A stretch of DNA of 64,000 bases, taken from the NCBI GenBank assembly GCA_002794735.1, contig NBAZ01000005.1, forward strand, positions 1,426,001-1,490,000, read 5' to 3'. The stretch is from Pyrrhoderma lamaoense (Eukaryota > Basidiomycota > Agaricomycetes > Hymenochaetales > Hymenochaetaceae). Under the pieces are notes generated by a model. The model saw only the letters and a list, made by a program, of their open reading frames with translations, ran no database searches and was not told the DNA's origin. Made by a program: the position numbers and the translations under genes. This document shows positions 12,080 through 30,544 of the stretch, piece by piece. Position 1 is the stretch's first letter, and each line of letters begins with the position of its first letter.

Positions 12080-12999
12080 TGAGTTTTAGCTAATCTTGAG
12101 TGGAATCAGAAGGTGTTTTCTGCGTATACATATAACCTTCCGTAGACTGTATAAGATAAGCCCTTAAGGAATCTCTGGTGAGCTACAATAAGACAAGTGC
12201 AGAGCAGTTTTTATTTTTTACTTACCATCTCTTGTGATACTAGTTTTCTTGTCTATTTTTCATGAGAATCGAATTATATGTTTGGGGCTTTCCGAGAGCC
12301 TTTCAATAGATACTTGGCTAAATCCGTGATGTATACCTTGTACTGGACTAGAAGTAAAAAAACCCGCATACCTGTAATTATATTACCAGGGTTTATGTAC
12401 TTTTCAATGTACCTTCTAAAAAGCAATGATAATAAATATATTCAATACATACCTTGAGGTTATCATGATATGAAAATCATCTATATACTTATCGCCTAAC
12501 ATAACAGGTTGTTCATGATGATCCAGGGCTGTCATACTTGAACTCACCATAAAAGATAACCGCACATTAAATATCAAACACCAGCCGTCATGATTAATAA
12601 ACACAAAGGGGGCATTTGCAGATACAATACGACCGTATGTAAAAGTATATTAGTAGAAAAGGATTCTAAGCATATGATTGTCTTGTTAGTACATGTGTGT
12701 GATAGAAAGAGTATCGAGATGTGTCATTTCGATGAAAGAGATGAAGATATTTTACTTGCACAGCAATAGATAGGTCATCAAAAAAGTAGTAGTATACTCG
12801 CAATCGATGTAAAACTTGAAAGGACTGGAATGATTAAAGGGCGTACTAACGGAAAATAACTGACTGAGAGGATCAAAGTCAACGAGGCGTAGAATGATGC
12901 TTTATGACAAAAAGCTGTGACGGTTATGACACAGTGTAACTGGAAAGATAACAAGGAACGGAAGGATGTAACATCTTCTGAGTTCATAGGTATAACAAG
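12080..12999. other. Intergenic region between two convergent genes
   Basis: No gene is supported. Two minus-strand stretches (12604-12416 and 12987-12778) are open, but they have no Met-led coding look, no splice context and no recognisable motif. The region should contain the 3' ends of the genes on either side. Confidence 0.5.
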
Positions 13000-14030
13000 C
13001 TAGAAGTTTGACCAGGAAATAATATCATCTCGGGGTTTTTCTTCATTTTCCACTTGCACGGTTACACCCAAGCTAGAGCTACGAATTGGACGTTCAGACC
13101 GCAAGCCCTTTAATGGCTTAACAAAGCACCAAGCTGGAACTGCACCAAGCTCCGCTTCCCCCTGGATATCATGTAATTTTGGTCGTGCAACAATACACCA
13201 ACCGTCATCGAAAGAACGTAAAATGGAGACTTGCTCACTTATGGCAAGCGATAATTCATCCGGCAGAATAGGAGTAAATATCTGGCGCACAGTCCGTTGC
13301 TGTACGCCAATGGTAGTCGAAAGTGATTCGGTGTTTGCTGCTGATCCCGTAGAGAAGACGGATAGGCGTGTTCCAGCCGAAAGAGCACTCACGGAGCGCC
13401 CATGGCCGAAGAACGAGTCTGCAATGGAATCCCGTAAAGAGGAATGAGAATCCACATGAATGGGACTTAGAGAAGGAAGACGAGCAGCTGAGGCAGAGAA
13501 GGACTGTGTGGACATGCGCTTGTCTTTGATCTCAGTTGAGGCGGGAGATGAAGTATGACCCGCATTGAGTGCAAACGAGAAAGGAGCAAAAGGACGAGGG
13601 ATGTTTCCCTGTTGTTCATAATAGCTGTAAATCTCTTCGCGACTTGCTTCTGGGCGTATAATGGCTTTATCTGGCATGGCAATGGATGCTGTGAGATTCA
13701 TCCGGCTGAACCCGTTTTTCATCTGTCCAAAGGATCTACAATTGTAGGTGATGAACAGAAAAACTATATAAAATTGAAAGCAAGGACTCACGATTCTTGC
13801 ATTACACCTTTCACTGTTAAAAAATCAGATTCTCGTCTACTATCTCTATTCGTCCTTGATCGTTTCCTGATACTGCTTATGGTAAACCAAAGGGCTAGAC
13901 TAAGCAACACGACAATAGCAATACAGATGCCAATCAGTGCGTAAAGCGGAACGTTTAGGTTCCCAATCTCTATATCTAATGAGTTATTACTGTTATCTTC
14001 ACGTTTGAGACGGGTTTTTAGGGGGGCCAT
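13000..14030 (-). CDS. Single-pass membrane protein with cytosolic SH3 domain
   Basis: Two exons (14030-13792 and 13735-13000) flank a 56-base intron; the join gives ...MQES-SFGQMKNGF..., about 324 residues. A short N-terminus with KTRLKRED precedes one strong transmembrane helix (VPLYALIGICIAIVVLLSLA, about residues 27-50) and then a basic stop-transfer segment (RKRSRTNRDSRRE). A Ser/Pro-rich linker leads to a C-terminal SH3 domain: IFTPILPDELSLAISEQVSI, then SFDDGWCIVARPK (the W of the SH3 RT/n-Src region) and GAVPAWCFVKPLKG (the A-L-Y/P-x-x-[YF]-V end). SH3 domains bind proline-rich ligands. The layout resembles basidiomycete SH3 membrane proteins and, loosely, the fungal osmosensor Sho1. 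Sho1 has four helices, so this is not a Sho1 orthologue. No signal peptide is seen, so the C-terminus is presumably cytosolic. Confidence 0.85.
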
Positions 14031-15215
14031 AGCTATTTGTTAGAGTGATACGTAGCAATGAGTGTTGGGCGCAAGTGAATGTTTATAACAAAGGAATGGA
14101 CGAGGTAGAGTTCGTTGCCCCCTAAACTACACAGCCAATATGAAGATATCGCCTCAATCCAGAGGGAAAATCTTCATCAAGTAAAGCCAAGTATTGAGAT
14201 AAGTGCAGCAGCTACCACAGTTTTGGCCAAGGGCAGGATTTAGAGAAAAGGCAGTATGTCGCGGGAAGCGCTGAATGACGGCCGTTGGAGGGAAAGAATA
14301 TTATAAAGTAAATTAACTATCGGAATACGGCCTTGACGACGATAGAGCAGGACCGACAATATAACCGCATTGTTCAATATTGAGCATATGCACGGTATAT
14401 ATCATTTTTTTCTACTTAGAACGTTTTACCTCCCTCGGTAATCCCCACCTTAAAAGCTTGACAGGGTGAATTACCCTCAACGTCTGTGTTTGCAAAAGAA
14501 AAGCTCCGATAATATTCTTTTCCCCACTTTCGCATCATGTACTTCGGGGCATTCTACTGTGAAAAGGCAGTTTTAAGGGATACCATTTGGATTATAGCAA
14601 GGTACGGAATCTCGGACTTTCATGAAAAAAATTGATGGAGGCATATCGACCGCAATGATTTGGTTATGCAGAAGCTTTTTTAAAATTCGATCATGCTTAC
14701 TAATTATCTTACTAATGTGGTTAGGTAATTACATGTAACTCAGACAAGATATTATCAAAATGAGCTACCATTAACTTAGTTACGATTATGTACTCGCCAC
14801 CCAAAGAAGTCGCTATTTATTTCCTTTTCGTATTAGGTTGTCATTAAGTGAGACCCATTTGTACATGCCACGAATAAGAGTGAAAATGAAATAACTCAAT
14901 AATAAAGTTACAATTGCTGGATAGATAAAAGGTAGATGAAGAAACATTACACAGCTGAAAACAAATACAAAATACGAAGGACTAGAATTTTGTGCAGCCG
15001 AGTATGGTAAAAAGGAAAGACGAAGGGTAGATAGCAGAAAGAAGTGTGCTAAAATGTAAAAATACTAAAGGCCAATCCACAAATGCCCACACAAGAACGA
15101 AGACTTTTTGTGAAATATCTCAAAAAGGAAAAGAAAAAGAGCCGGGGCCGTATTATAGACCAAGGGTAGCGCGGGAGAAAGGATATAAGAAGCTGAGAGT
15201 GTGATGGTTTGGAGA
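14031..15215. other. Intergenic region upstream of the SH3 gene and downstream of DSN1
   Basis: About 1.2 kb with no open reading frame of note on either strand. It must hold the promoter of the minus-strand SH3 gene (near 14031-14500) and the 3' untranslated region of DSN1. I saw no repeat or RNA gene. Confidence 0.55.
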
Positions 15216-17435
15216 TTAACGCCTATGCCCAGGCGTAGTAGGCCGTTTTGGTGTTCCTGGAGGCTTCCTCGGGGTCGGAGGTACTTCCGTGAGCTTCCGT
15301 TCAGACATAGCCAGCATCGTCCCGTCCTGATGTGCTCGGAGTTCCTGCACACGTTGAACATCCCTCGCAGCACGCCTCGCAGCATCACCTATTTGGGTTA
15401 CAGGTCGCGTTGCATCGGCACGGGAGATCGCACGTAACAGTTCCTGTGGATCAGGCGCCGACATCCGTTTGGTTTCCGGGGGTATTGAAATTGCTGGGAT
15501 GAAATTTGCAAGGGTTTGTAGAGTGTTGTGAGTGGTCGTTATGGAGGATGGGAGAGATCGCTGTGCAAGAGTAATATTAAGAAGAGAGAATCTTTTGTCG
15601 AGGTCATTTGTCGCTATTTGAGCAAATCGATGTGTAGTAGAGATCGACGAATGTAAAACATCCTCCTGCATAATAATTAAGAAAACGGAACAATACTTGG
15701 AGGCAACACTTTACTTACCTTATACTGTAATTCAGCTCTGCGAGCATCACCTTTACCTACGTTTTCCATTCCTAAATCTGAAAGTTGTTTCGCAATATCG
15801 TAGCCCTTCTGCCCCCGGAAAGCCTCGGAGAGTTCGTTTTCCCAAGGTTCTAGATCCTCAAGCTCTTGGGATGTAGCCCGTTGCTTGCCCTTGGCTTTTA
15901 TTGAACTTTTTATGGCTGAGAGTATGTTTTCTTGGTACGCATTATAGAACTGTGCCACCTCCGCCCAAGCCAGATCTTCTTTCTTTCGTCTAAACTATAT
16001 TGTAAGTGTTAACCACAAAACCTTTTTTTAGGAGGCTCACTCTTCTATCTGCTGCGAAAAACGTTTTTCTCGAGCTTTATTTTTTACATTCTGTTCATTT
16101 TCTTTCAATGCAAATTTCTCAGTAGCCTCTATGGCTTCCGAGAATGTGCTTGTATCAATCTTTTTCTCTGCTATCTGTCGAACTATGTCTTCCTGGATAT
16201 CCTTCAGTATTTCCGCACCTCCAGGTGGCAAAGGTGGCAAATTTAGATTGGGAGGCTGCTGCGTGACTATAGACTTACGCCCACGATTCTTGAGTGAGTG
16301 ATCCATTGCTCGGGACGCTACCCATATCAACAATTGTCGCAGCCTCTGAGATTCAGGTAAGTCTGGGTCGATGTGTTTGTATAACGACATATCAGAAACC
16401 GATGTGTGTGGGAGTGCTTATTGATAAAAGAGGTTAAAATACCAGCAGTAGATTATCTTAAAGGAAGACATACTAATTATACCTGTTGTTTCAAAAGCTG
16501 AACTCGATCTCTTCCCTCTCATACTCATTGAGCTCCGTCGTCTAGATGGTGTTTCTTCGGTTGGTGTAGTCCCTCTTCCAAGATTGTTCATCGCCTGCCT
16601 ATTCGTTGGGTCTACAAGCCCCTTTTGCTCCCCACGGAATAATCTATTTTTTGCAATCTGGGGTGTCTCTTGCTCAGTAACAGGAACCATCCCGTCTCTG
16701 ATTGGACGCGTTGGTGTAGTATCACGATCCCTGGAGTATGCAGAGCCGCGTAGTTGATGCGAGCGGGGGTTTGGTGCATGTGAAGTCACAGGTCTCGCAG
16801 TAGGAAGCTGAAGCTGGACCCTTTGAGCGGCCGGTGTCATATTTGCCATACTTGCTCTGGTACGATCACGCAAGTCTTCTGCCTCAGTATTCATTTGTCG
16901 TACATCTTCCTCAACTTCTTGATCCCCTGCACCTTCTCCAACAAGCTCTCTATCCAGTCCCCTTTTCCTTTGCCGAGTTGTGGATGTGTCTGGGAATGAT
17001 GCTTTGGGAACTGTATTCACTCTTGGCTTTGAAGGTCCAGCGATATTAGCAGACTCATTATCCAGTTGTATTGGTGGGGCTCGTGAACCAGATCCTTTAG
17101 TGTTTTGAGTATTTAACTGCGGCCTCCCTCGCGTGATGATAAATCCACCCTTTATCTCTTCAGCTATTAAGTTCATTAGTGAAAGGAATTTCCGGATTTA
17201 ACTAGAAACATACTTCTGGCACTTTTTCCATGAGACCTTTCATTCTGTATATACCATTTCAGCAAGTTCCCAGTCATGGTAGAGTGCCCCATACCTCATT
17301 TCTTGCTCTTTTTGCTGTTGCAAAATTATTCTCGCCTTCAATCTTTCGCTTGGGATTAGGATCCTTGTCTGTAGGCAATTGGTTTGGAAGCATTAGTTGT
17401 TCAAGCCCGCCGCTAGATGTCTGTGAAAATCGCAT
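15216..17435 (-). CDS. DSN1: Kinetochore protein DSN1/Mis13 (MIS12 complex subunit)
   Basis: A subunit of the four-protein MIS12/MIND complex, which links the inner kinetochore (CENP-C) to the Ndc80 complex and microtubules. Six exons join in frame: 17435-17295, 17244-17214 (31 bases), 17163-16483, 16416-16041, 15989-15719 and 15665-15216. The N-terminal half is disordered and basic. The family core begins RGKRSSSAFETTALPHTSVS and continues SLYKHIDPDLPESQRLRQLL, IWVASRAM. The S-S-x-F-E-x-T followed by H-T-S-V and the Y-K-H-I-x-P-[DE]-L-P motif is characteristic of Mis13/DSN1. Predicted coiled coils follow (residues after EILKDIQEDIVRQIAE, then RRKKEDLAWAEV). The C-terminus is Pro/Arg-rich (PTPRKPPGTPKRPTTPGHRR), probably the segment that contacts partner proteins. 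The basic RGKRSSS site matches the region that Aurora B regulates in other species. The start at 17435 requires the 31-base exon; a later ATG at 17176 would lack 60-odd residues. Confidence 0.88.
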
Positions 17436-18113
17436 AAGCTACTAAGAGCAGATCGTATAGAGTTCGTGATGATCGTTAACAATGAGCTGCTAATCCCTGA
17501 TTATGCCTCGGAGCGTAATGCGTTCGGAAAGGGATTTACACCACCGACGATACCGTTAGGAACACGAATTTGTCACAAGGGTGTGGATTATGGTGACGCG
17601 CATGTCACATAACAACAACTCACTTGTGACACAACCACCAGTGACAATACTTATCCACAAGTCCGCATAACTAAGATCAGAACCAGAGGATAAGACAGAC
17701 TTCTTTCAAATTCAAAGCATTTAATGGCACAACATAGGAGCCTCTTCAACGTCCATCATGTACTCCAAAATAATAACTGAGGCTTCTTAGTCACGATGAC
17801 CACAAAAAGATTATAGATGGTGAGGTAGTTTCGAACCACTAGAAAGGAACACGTATGCGTATAACTGACTACCGATTCTTTGAAGTTGAGTTGAGCTAGT
17901 CAGAGTTATAAAAGTACAAGTGAAGTCCTCAAGAAGCGTTGATGGCATTTTGATTGTATATGTTATGTATCAACATAAGCCATGCACAATTTATACGTAA
18001 GCATGGTGGTGTATAAACAACGATATTTACAATTTCACTTGTGTACATTGGTTACTGCAAAACAATATCCTAGCACGTCCAGTCTCCACAGATAGGAAAG
18101 GTCTGATTTTCTC
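17436..18113. other. Intergenic region, promoter of DSN1 and 3' region of the esterase
   Basis: No gene is supported. The stretch 17550-17680 has several GTGAC/GTCAC-like words (for example gtcacaagg, gtgacgcgcatgtcac, cttgtgacac). These may be binding sites for the DSN1 promoter, but this is only a pattern seen by eye. Confidence 0.45.
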
Positions 18114-20191
18114 TTAGTACGACTTTGCGACACCACTTTCTTTACTCACCTGGGGATATATAGGTAGGATCTGGTTCCAATACTCGCACTTTTCATCAAT
18201 TATAAAGTGGTCTCCTGCTATTGCTCCCGTGGGCGATACTCCCAGAATTGCTAAAGTTTCTTTGTCATTAGGATCGTACTTCCTCCAACCTTGTAAACCT
18301 GGGCCCGAGGAAGGATCTGGATAAGGTATACACATATACATTTCACCTCCCGTAGAACAAAAACAAATCACTGTGGGCACCTTTGATAAAGTTAGTCCAT
18401 GCATCCACCATGTATGCCGATACATTATTTTCGAACGGTGTTGCAGGGATAAATGGTGGACTGTCAGCAATCGTGTCCATTGTTCTGGGTATGCAAGTAA
18501 GCCAAGTAGATTATGAGCAAGATAGTGCTGGTATGTTTACCCCATAACAAAACGTATGTCATCCCCTTGATAACTGTTAAGTATGGACCTCATTCTTATC
18601 TATACCAGATATAAACTAACCGTGGAAGGTACCTATTGCAGCCCCTTGCGAGTTTAAGTTACTTGCAACAAGATCAAACCGATATCTCCAGACACTTAGA
18701 CCTAATGCACGAGTCCTCCATTTTCCCAAGTTATGCGCAAGACATAACATATGTGCATCCCTCCACATTGCAGATGTTGCGTTATATACTGACGGATATG
18801 ACTCAGAAGGGCTTGGGTAAAGCTCGAGCACCTCCGTAACATTGGCAAAAGGAAAGTTCAGATTGTTACTAAATCTATCAGACTTCCAGTTGTCATAGTC
18901 CGATTTTCGTGATTATTTTTTAAGAGAATACTAACATGTATGCAGTTTCGTTTGTGAAAGCCGTCGGCTCACTGTTAACAATCAGCGTACCTTCATCCTG
19001 TAAGTACACTGCTTTAACTAATAACTAGCAAGCAGAATACGTGGTCCTTGACTATACCTTGTTTGTTCCTATTAGCAACGGGATCTTCGCTGTCCTCCCT
19101 TCCTTCGTTTGTTTTACATAATCCTTGAAAATTGTTATATTATCTATCACAGGCTGGAACTGATTTCCTGACTCTAGTAATACACTCTGTAGCTGGGTCC
19201 CGCTTTTTGTCCGTAGGCAATCGAGTTGACCTTCACTTGTAGGGCATGAAAGATTTTTCGAGAAGATTTCAAGTTGATTGCCCACTTGCCACTGAGGCTG
19301 GGAAGCTACAAAGAATACATCTTATCGCAGTTCTGGCCTTAAAACGCTCCCATGACTCACTATCTGCGCTTTGCATTATTGCACCTCTTATTATCGGGTC
19401 ATCAGGCCATGCAGACATGTAGAAGTTGGTCATCTCTATATTGGTCGTTAGGACTCGATACACTATATCCCGAGGCGTTAGATTACCTGCTCCCACAGAC
19501 TCGCCTCCTAGAACTATTTTTGAAGGGTCACCACCAAACGCATGAGCATTGTCCCGAATCCACTCAACCGCCGCCCGTGTATCTAGGAGACCAAAATTTT
19601 GAGTTTCGCCTTTGTCCGCAATCTCCTCTGCATGAGGAAAAGCCCACAACGAAAGGCGATAATTATAGCTAGCGAATACGATCCCTTTTGCTGCTAGGAA
19701 TGACCCATCAATCTTGGGATCAGACGAGGATCCACTATCAAAACCTCCACCACTATAAATTAGATAAGAATAGTAATCCAAGTTATCCTGAACAAGGTTT
19801 CGTACTAAGAATATATATAGACAGGAAGATCTTTTGCTCCTAGTGGTGCTATAATATTTATTCTTAGACAATCCTCGCTTTGAATACTTGTGCCATTTCC
19901 TCCATCCACTCGTCCCTGTAGACAAGCAGGGCCAAACTCTGAGGCATTAAAGATGATCCCTGTAGTTTCAGTAACGGGCTGAGGAGGAGTCCAACGATTA
20001 GCTCCAGAGGTGTCCTGAGCATATCGAACCCCATACCACTTCTGAAGTGGTGTTGAAATTACAGTTGTATTGTCTAGAAATCCATTAACTAGGCCAGAAG
20101 AAGTAGAAACAAGTAAGGGATCGGAACCCGAGATCCCAAAGACTAACAGGTGGGATGTTAGTATCAATAGCGATAGCAAGATAACACTCAT
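18114..20191 (-). CDS. Secreted carboxylesterase/lipase type B (alpha/beta-hydrolase)
   Basis: A secreted ester hydrolase of the carboxylesterase type B family, about 560 residues in some eight exons. It begins with a signal peptide (MSVILLSLLILTSHLLVFG, about residues 1-21). The oxyanion-hole loop YGGGFDSGSSSDP forms across the intron near 19800-19750. The nucleophile elbow GGESVGA carries the catalytic serine (near 19500). The acid is the Glu of GTNKDEGTL, across the intron near 19050. The catalytic His lies in GTFHGDDIRFVMG near 18600-18540. FGGDPSKIVLGGESVGA and the C-terminal DPNDKETLAILG also match the family. Several N-x-[ST] sites are present. Three of the introns must be removed to restore the motifs, and all joins I tried were in frame. 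The substrate cannot be told; many basidiomycete members act on lipids, plant esters or xenobiotics. It is tail to head with the ABC transporter gene, same strand, 329 bases apart. Confidence 0.9.
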
Positions 20192-20520
20192 TGTCACAAG
20201 AGATAGATAATCCTGTTCTATCTGTTTTATATTACATACAATCTACTTATTTCTAGTCTATCGAATTTCTATCATCTATGATGTATCGTATGTACTGTCT
20301 ATTTACCGAATTCTTTCCGGAGTTCTTCCAGGTTAGTCACAGGTCCAACTTTACTCATAGTGACTTTTCTCGGCAATTTATAGAGAAACTATTGCTTATG
20401 ATGATGGCAATCACATGATACTATTAAATGTCGATATTAATATGTCTAATTACCAGATTCAAGGCGTACATGTACTTATATGGCGGATATATTCTAGTAT
20501 ACAAAGTGGATATACGATGC
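20192..20520. other. Intergenic region, promoter of the esterase gene
   Basis: AT-rich sequence between the esterase start (20191, minus strand) and the stop of the upstream ABC transporter (20521). No open reading frame or repeat was seen. Confidence 0.55.
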
Positions 20521-26815
<6,295 letters not shown>

Positions 26816-29026
26816 AGAATCACGGACAACACTGAGTACGTTGCTGATGGTGCGAGAAAGATAGGCGTGGGTGATGCACAAGACATGTCTCGGAGTGGTG
26901 CACGAATATATATAACCCCTTCTCGGACACCGAGCCGTGAGGTACGTAGACCAATCGAGAGAATAAGTATTAATACTGCCTTTAGACCCGATTACAATGC
27001 AACTTTTAGTCACTAATACAAGTTTCATTTTCAAATTTGTATCTTTTCATATTACCATCGTACTTTCCCACGGAGCTGTAACGGGAAATTATTTAAAGAG
27101 TGGTTGACGTAATAGTTACCGATATTATTTATAGAACGCCATCCTCTTAGCCGCTGCGACCGGGATTCTTAGGCCAAATTCGGATACTGATTTTATTTGT
27201 AAAGAGAGCAGTACTGGTTGTTACATTGGCTATCCCTCTTTTCTCTCAATAATATACTTTGATCTTAAATTAATGAGTCATCGGGGATTATATAGTCTTA
27301 ATAAGACCACATCCTATATAGTATATGGAAGGTAACAAAGACGTAGTGTAATTACTTGTAATAAAGCTCTTATCAGGACTAATACAAGTGCTGATTTTCC
27401 GTTTACTTTTTACGAAACCTCGCCGAGATAGTCGGCGATGTGACTATAGTTGTCACATTCAACTATTTCAATTTTCTGAGTAAGCATTTCAACCCTTTCG
27501 CGTTTGTCGGATCTATTTTATTATAACAAACAACAGTTTTATCAACCTGATCAGAGAGGAAATAGGCGGTCCCTTCAATCTCTGTCATTTATTAGGATGA
27601 TCATCAAATCATCTAAAGGTATTAATGTCTCACGGATATTACTTCAATTCACAATACTTTTGTCTCTAGTACATCAAGACCAAGGCACTCGTCCATTTCT
27701 CCGATCAGGTCGTAAATATCAATAACTAGCAGAATAGTCAAGTACAAGCGATGTGAAACTTAACTGATGTATTCCCGTGTGGCGGTGAAATGCTAATGTT
27801 AACCCAATTAACGTTTTATTTTAACATGCTTCAACTTCAATTAACAGTTATAATATCGTTGTACTGTAAAGTGCGCAGGACTACGATTATCGTTGGTATT
27901 ATTTTTACCTCGATTACAATCGGATTCTAGTAGCTTTAAGACGCTTGACTTCAGTCAGGCAATGTAGAAGTTGATATTTTGCCTGGTTTATCATTGTCTT
28001 TTTATGATTATACTGTTTATGGTATCTAGAATATCTCCCGATTTGCTTTATTAGTGACTAGTCGCATTTGATTACTCCACTTCATTCTAATCATTTGTAG
28101 ATAGGGAATCCCGAGCAAGGTAGTGACGTATAAGCGTTGTACAAAAACTTCCTCTGGACATCGCAAAAAACACTCTCCGTCCCCTCAAGGGACTCCTTGT
28201 ATTAAAATCACCATATTCCATCATAAAAATTGCCTAATCTTTGTATAATTACTGAATCATTATAAGCGACTTGGGTCCTATCTTACCGTGACTATTGTAA
28301 CCCTTGTGCTTTCGGTAAATAGTTCTTTTGAGAATATAGAACAACAAGGTCTTGACCTATATTAAGCGGTTTTACTATGTATATAACGTCTTCATCGACA
28401 TCCAGAGGGATACTCAAGTTCTACATAGATAATCATCCATCTTGTTCAGGACTCGCCACAACGTTACTCAAGCTTATGGACTGCCAATGGAAAGATATAT
28501 TACTTGCAATTTTGGCTCTAATCAATATCCCCCATCCCATATACTAGGATTTAAATCTCTTATAGAAGCGGTATGCATGCTATGAGCTATCCATTTACGC
28601 GTTTGAGTCACTAAGCTGCTACCTCGTTAGTTGAACTATTTACACATACTCCAAGTATTCTAGCCTCCAAACTGGTACGTCGCTGTAGAATCATACACGA
28701 TTAATGAGTTTTTAATTTCTGGGCTAAGGAGTGCCACATCACGCCTTTTTTACCTTCATTGACTTTCAGTCTAACTCGGTGGGATACATAGTCTATACTC
28801 ACAACTTTAAATCATCAACTAGTCCTGTAATTTACTATGATTTTATGATTATTATACTATTATTATAATTATACTTACACGCAATTTGTTTGATTATGTA
28901 ATATTTCTCATACATGGTTTATGTGTTTCTCACGTTATCACAATACTCCGTTCATTCACGTAATTTACAAGCACTCACTCAATTGCGCGAAAAAAACAGA
29001 CTCGTTTATCAGGAAACTTGTATCTA
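26816..29026. other. 2.2 kb gene-free stretch between divergent genes
   Basis: No gene is supported on either strand. It separates the ABC transporter (minus) from the DHHC gene (plus), so it contains both promoters. A short open stretch at 27504-27725 has no features. AT content is high, especially 28800-28960. I found no obvious inverted or direct repeat by eye. Confidence 0.5.
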
Positions 29027-30544
29027 ATGCTATGCTCGCGTCTTGTTTTTCGGTGCTTCAAATGTATGGAACGTACGATAGATAGACTTACAGGGGCGGC
29101 TGGTCCCGTTTTTGTAACACTTGCAGTTTTGCTTCTCACAACAGGGATCTTCTGTTTTTGTAAGTACAAGCAGATACAAAAGTCAACTCCGTTTACCTTT
29201 ATCTGATTTCATATCAAGTTGAAGTGGTTCAGCCGACTTTACGGTGGCCCTTGCTCACTGTTCCGGTTGATGTGCTCATTGCCCTCAATTTGATAGGACA
29301 ATACTATCTTGTGTGTACCGTCAAACCTGGTTTCTCAGATGAGCCTGCACTAGTGTCAGGTGAAAGCCTTATATGGGCGAATAAGACTTGCTTGCCATCA
29401 AATGGCACTTTGCGCCCCCGGTCTGGTGTTAGATGGACTGAAGACCCGCAGATTCGTATCACACGAGCCTATATGACGCGTTGTAAACGATGTGGACAGC
29501 TTAGACCAGAGGTATCTCATTCTCTTCATTCTTATAGTACAATCCATCTGAATTAAAGCCTCATATATAAGAGGGCTCATCATTGTCGGATTTGCAATCA
29601 GTGTATACTGAAATACGACCACCACTGTCCAGTAAGTTAGTAATTATGATATTAGGCAAAATCTTGACGCCTTGCATACAAGTGTACGTAAATTCATGGA
29701 ACACTATCCGCCCATCACTTAGATCGTTTGTCTAGGGATCAATCAATGCGTAGGTATCTATAATGAAAGACATTTTGTCCTTTTCATGTGAGTAAACTCC
29801 GATATTATGATTCTCAGTGATATTTTAACACTTATCCAGGGTATACCTTGTTCTTTCCACCTTTTGCTTTTCCTTACTTGGATACGAAAAAATGTGGGAA
29901 GCAATGGGATATACACACGTGAGTTTTCAATCTCACGTATAGAACGAGTATTCATCCTTTTTAGGACTGGACACATTGGACACCTGCCATCTTATTTACC
30001 TTGATTTATATTCTTTCTGTTGTACTTTGCTTTGCCGTTTGTATGATGCTCTTGTGGCACTTGTATAGCATAAGCATTGGCGAGACGTCTGTTGAAAGTC
30101 ATGACCATGATATGTACCGAAAAGTTGCGAAAAGCCGTGGAGAGGTGAGTTCTAGATCTAAAAACTTTCTCATAGTGTTGAACCATTGTTTTGTATAAAG
30201 GAATTCGTGAATTGCTATGACTTAGGGTTTGTACTTCTCATTAATACCACAGTATCACATCAAAATAACTATGAATTTTCAGAAAGCTCAGGAATCTGCA
30301 ACTTTTCTTCAACACGGGACCAGGCGGTTAGTAAGTGATACTTACATTTGACACTTACTTGATCTCTCGTCTCATGGTCACTGTATCTCAATCAAGCCCC
30401 TATTGGAGCTTGCTATTTCCCTTTCGAGTAATGCCATATACTGATGGAAGATCATGGGCTCGGCGTCCTGGATATGATCACCATAAAGGTGTGTTACCCG
30501 GGGAAGAGTTTACGGATGAAGAAGAGGAAGATTATGAAGAGTAA
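29027..30544 (+). CDS. DHHC-type palmitoyltransferase, Pfa4-like
   Basis: A protein S-acyltransferase of internal membranes that attaches palmitate to cysteines. Order of features: two N-terminal helices (GPVFVTLAVLLLTTGIF and LTVPVDVLIALNLIGQYYLV), the zinc-binding CRD ([31 protein letters not shown]) with the catalytic Cys in DHHC, two more helices (YLVLSTFCFSLLGYE and ILFTLIYILSVVLCFAVCMM), the family GETSVESHD region (the TTxE motif) and RGE-EFVNCYDLGK. The C-terminus (MPYTDGRSWARRPGYDHHKG) resembles fungal Pfa4 and ends in an acidic run. All joins but one are clean. After DHHCP the usual Trp codon is not restored: acceptor cttag near 29720 keeps the frame but replaces W with IVCLG, while acceptor gtctag would supply the GG but loses frame. 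The first in-frame ATG is 29027. Confidence 0.87.
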
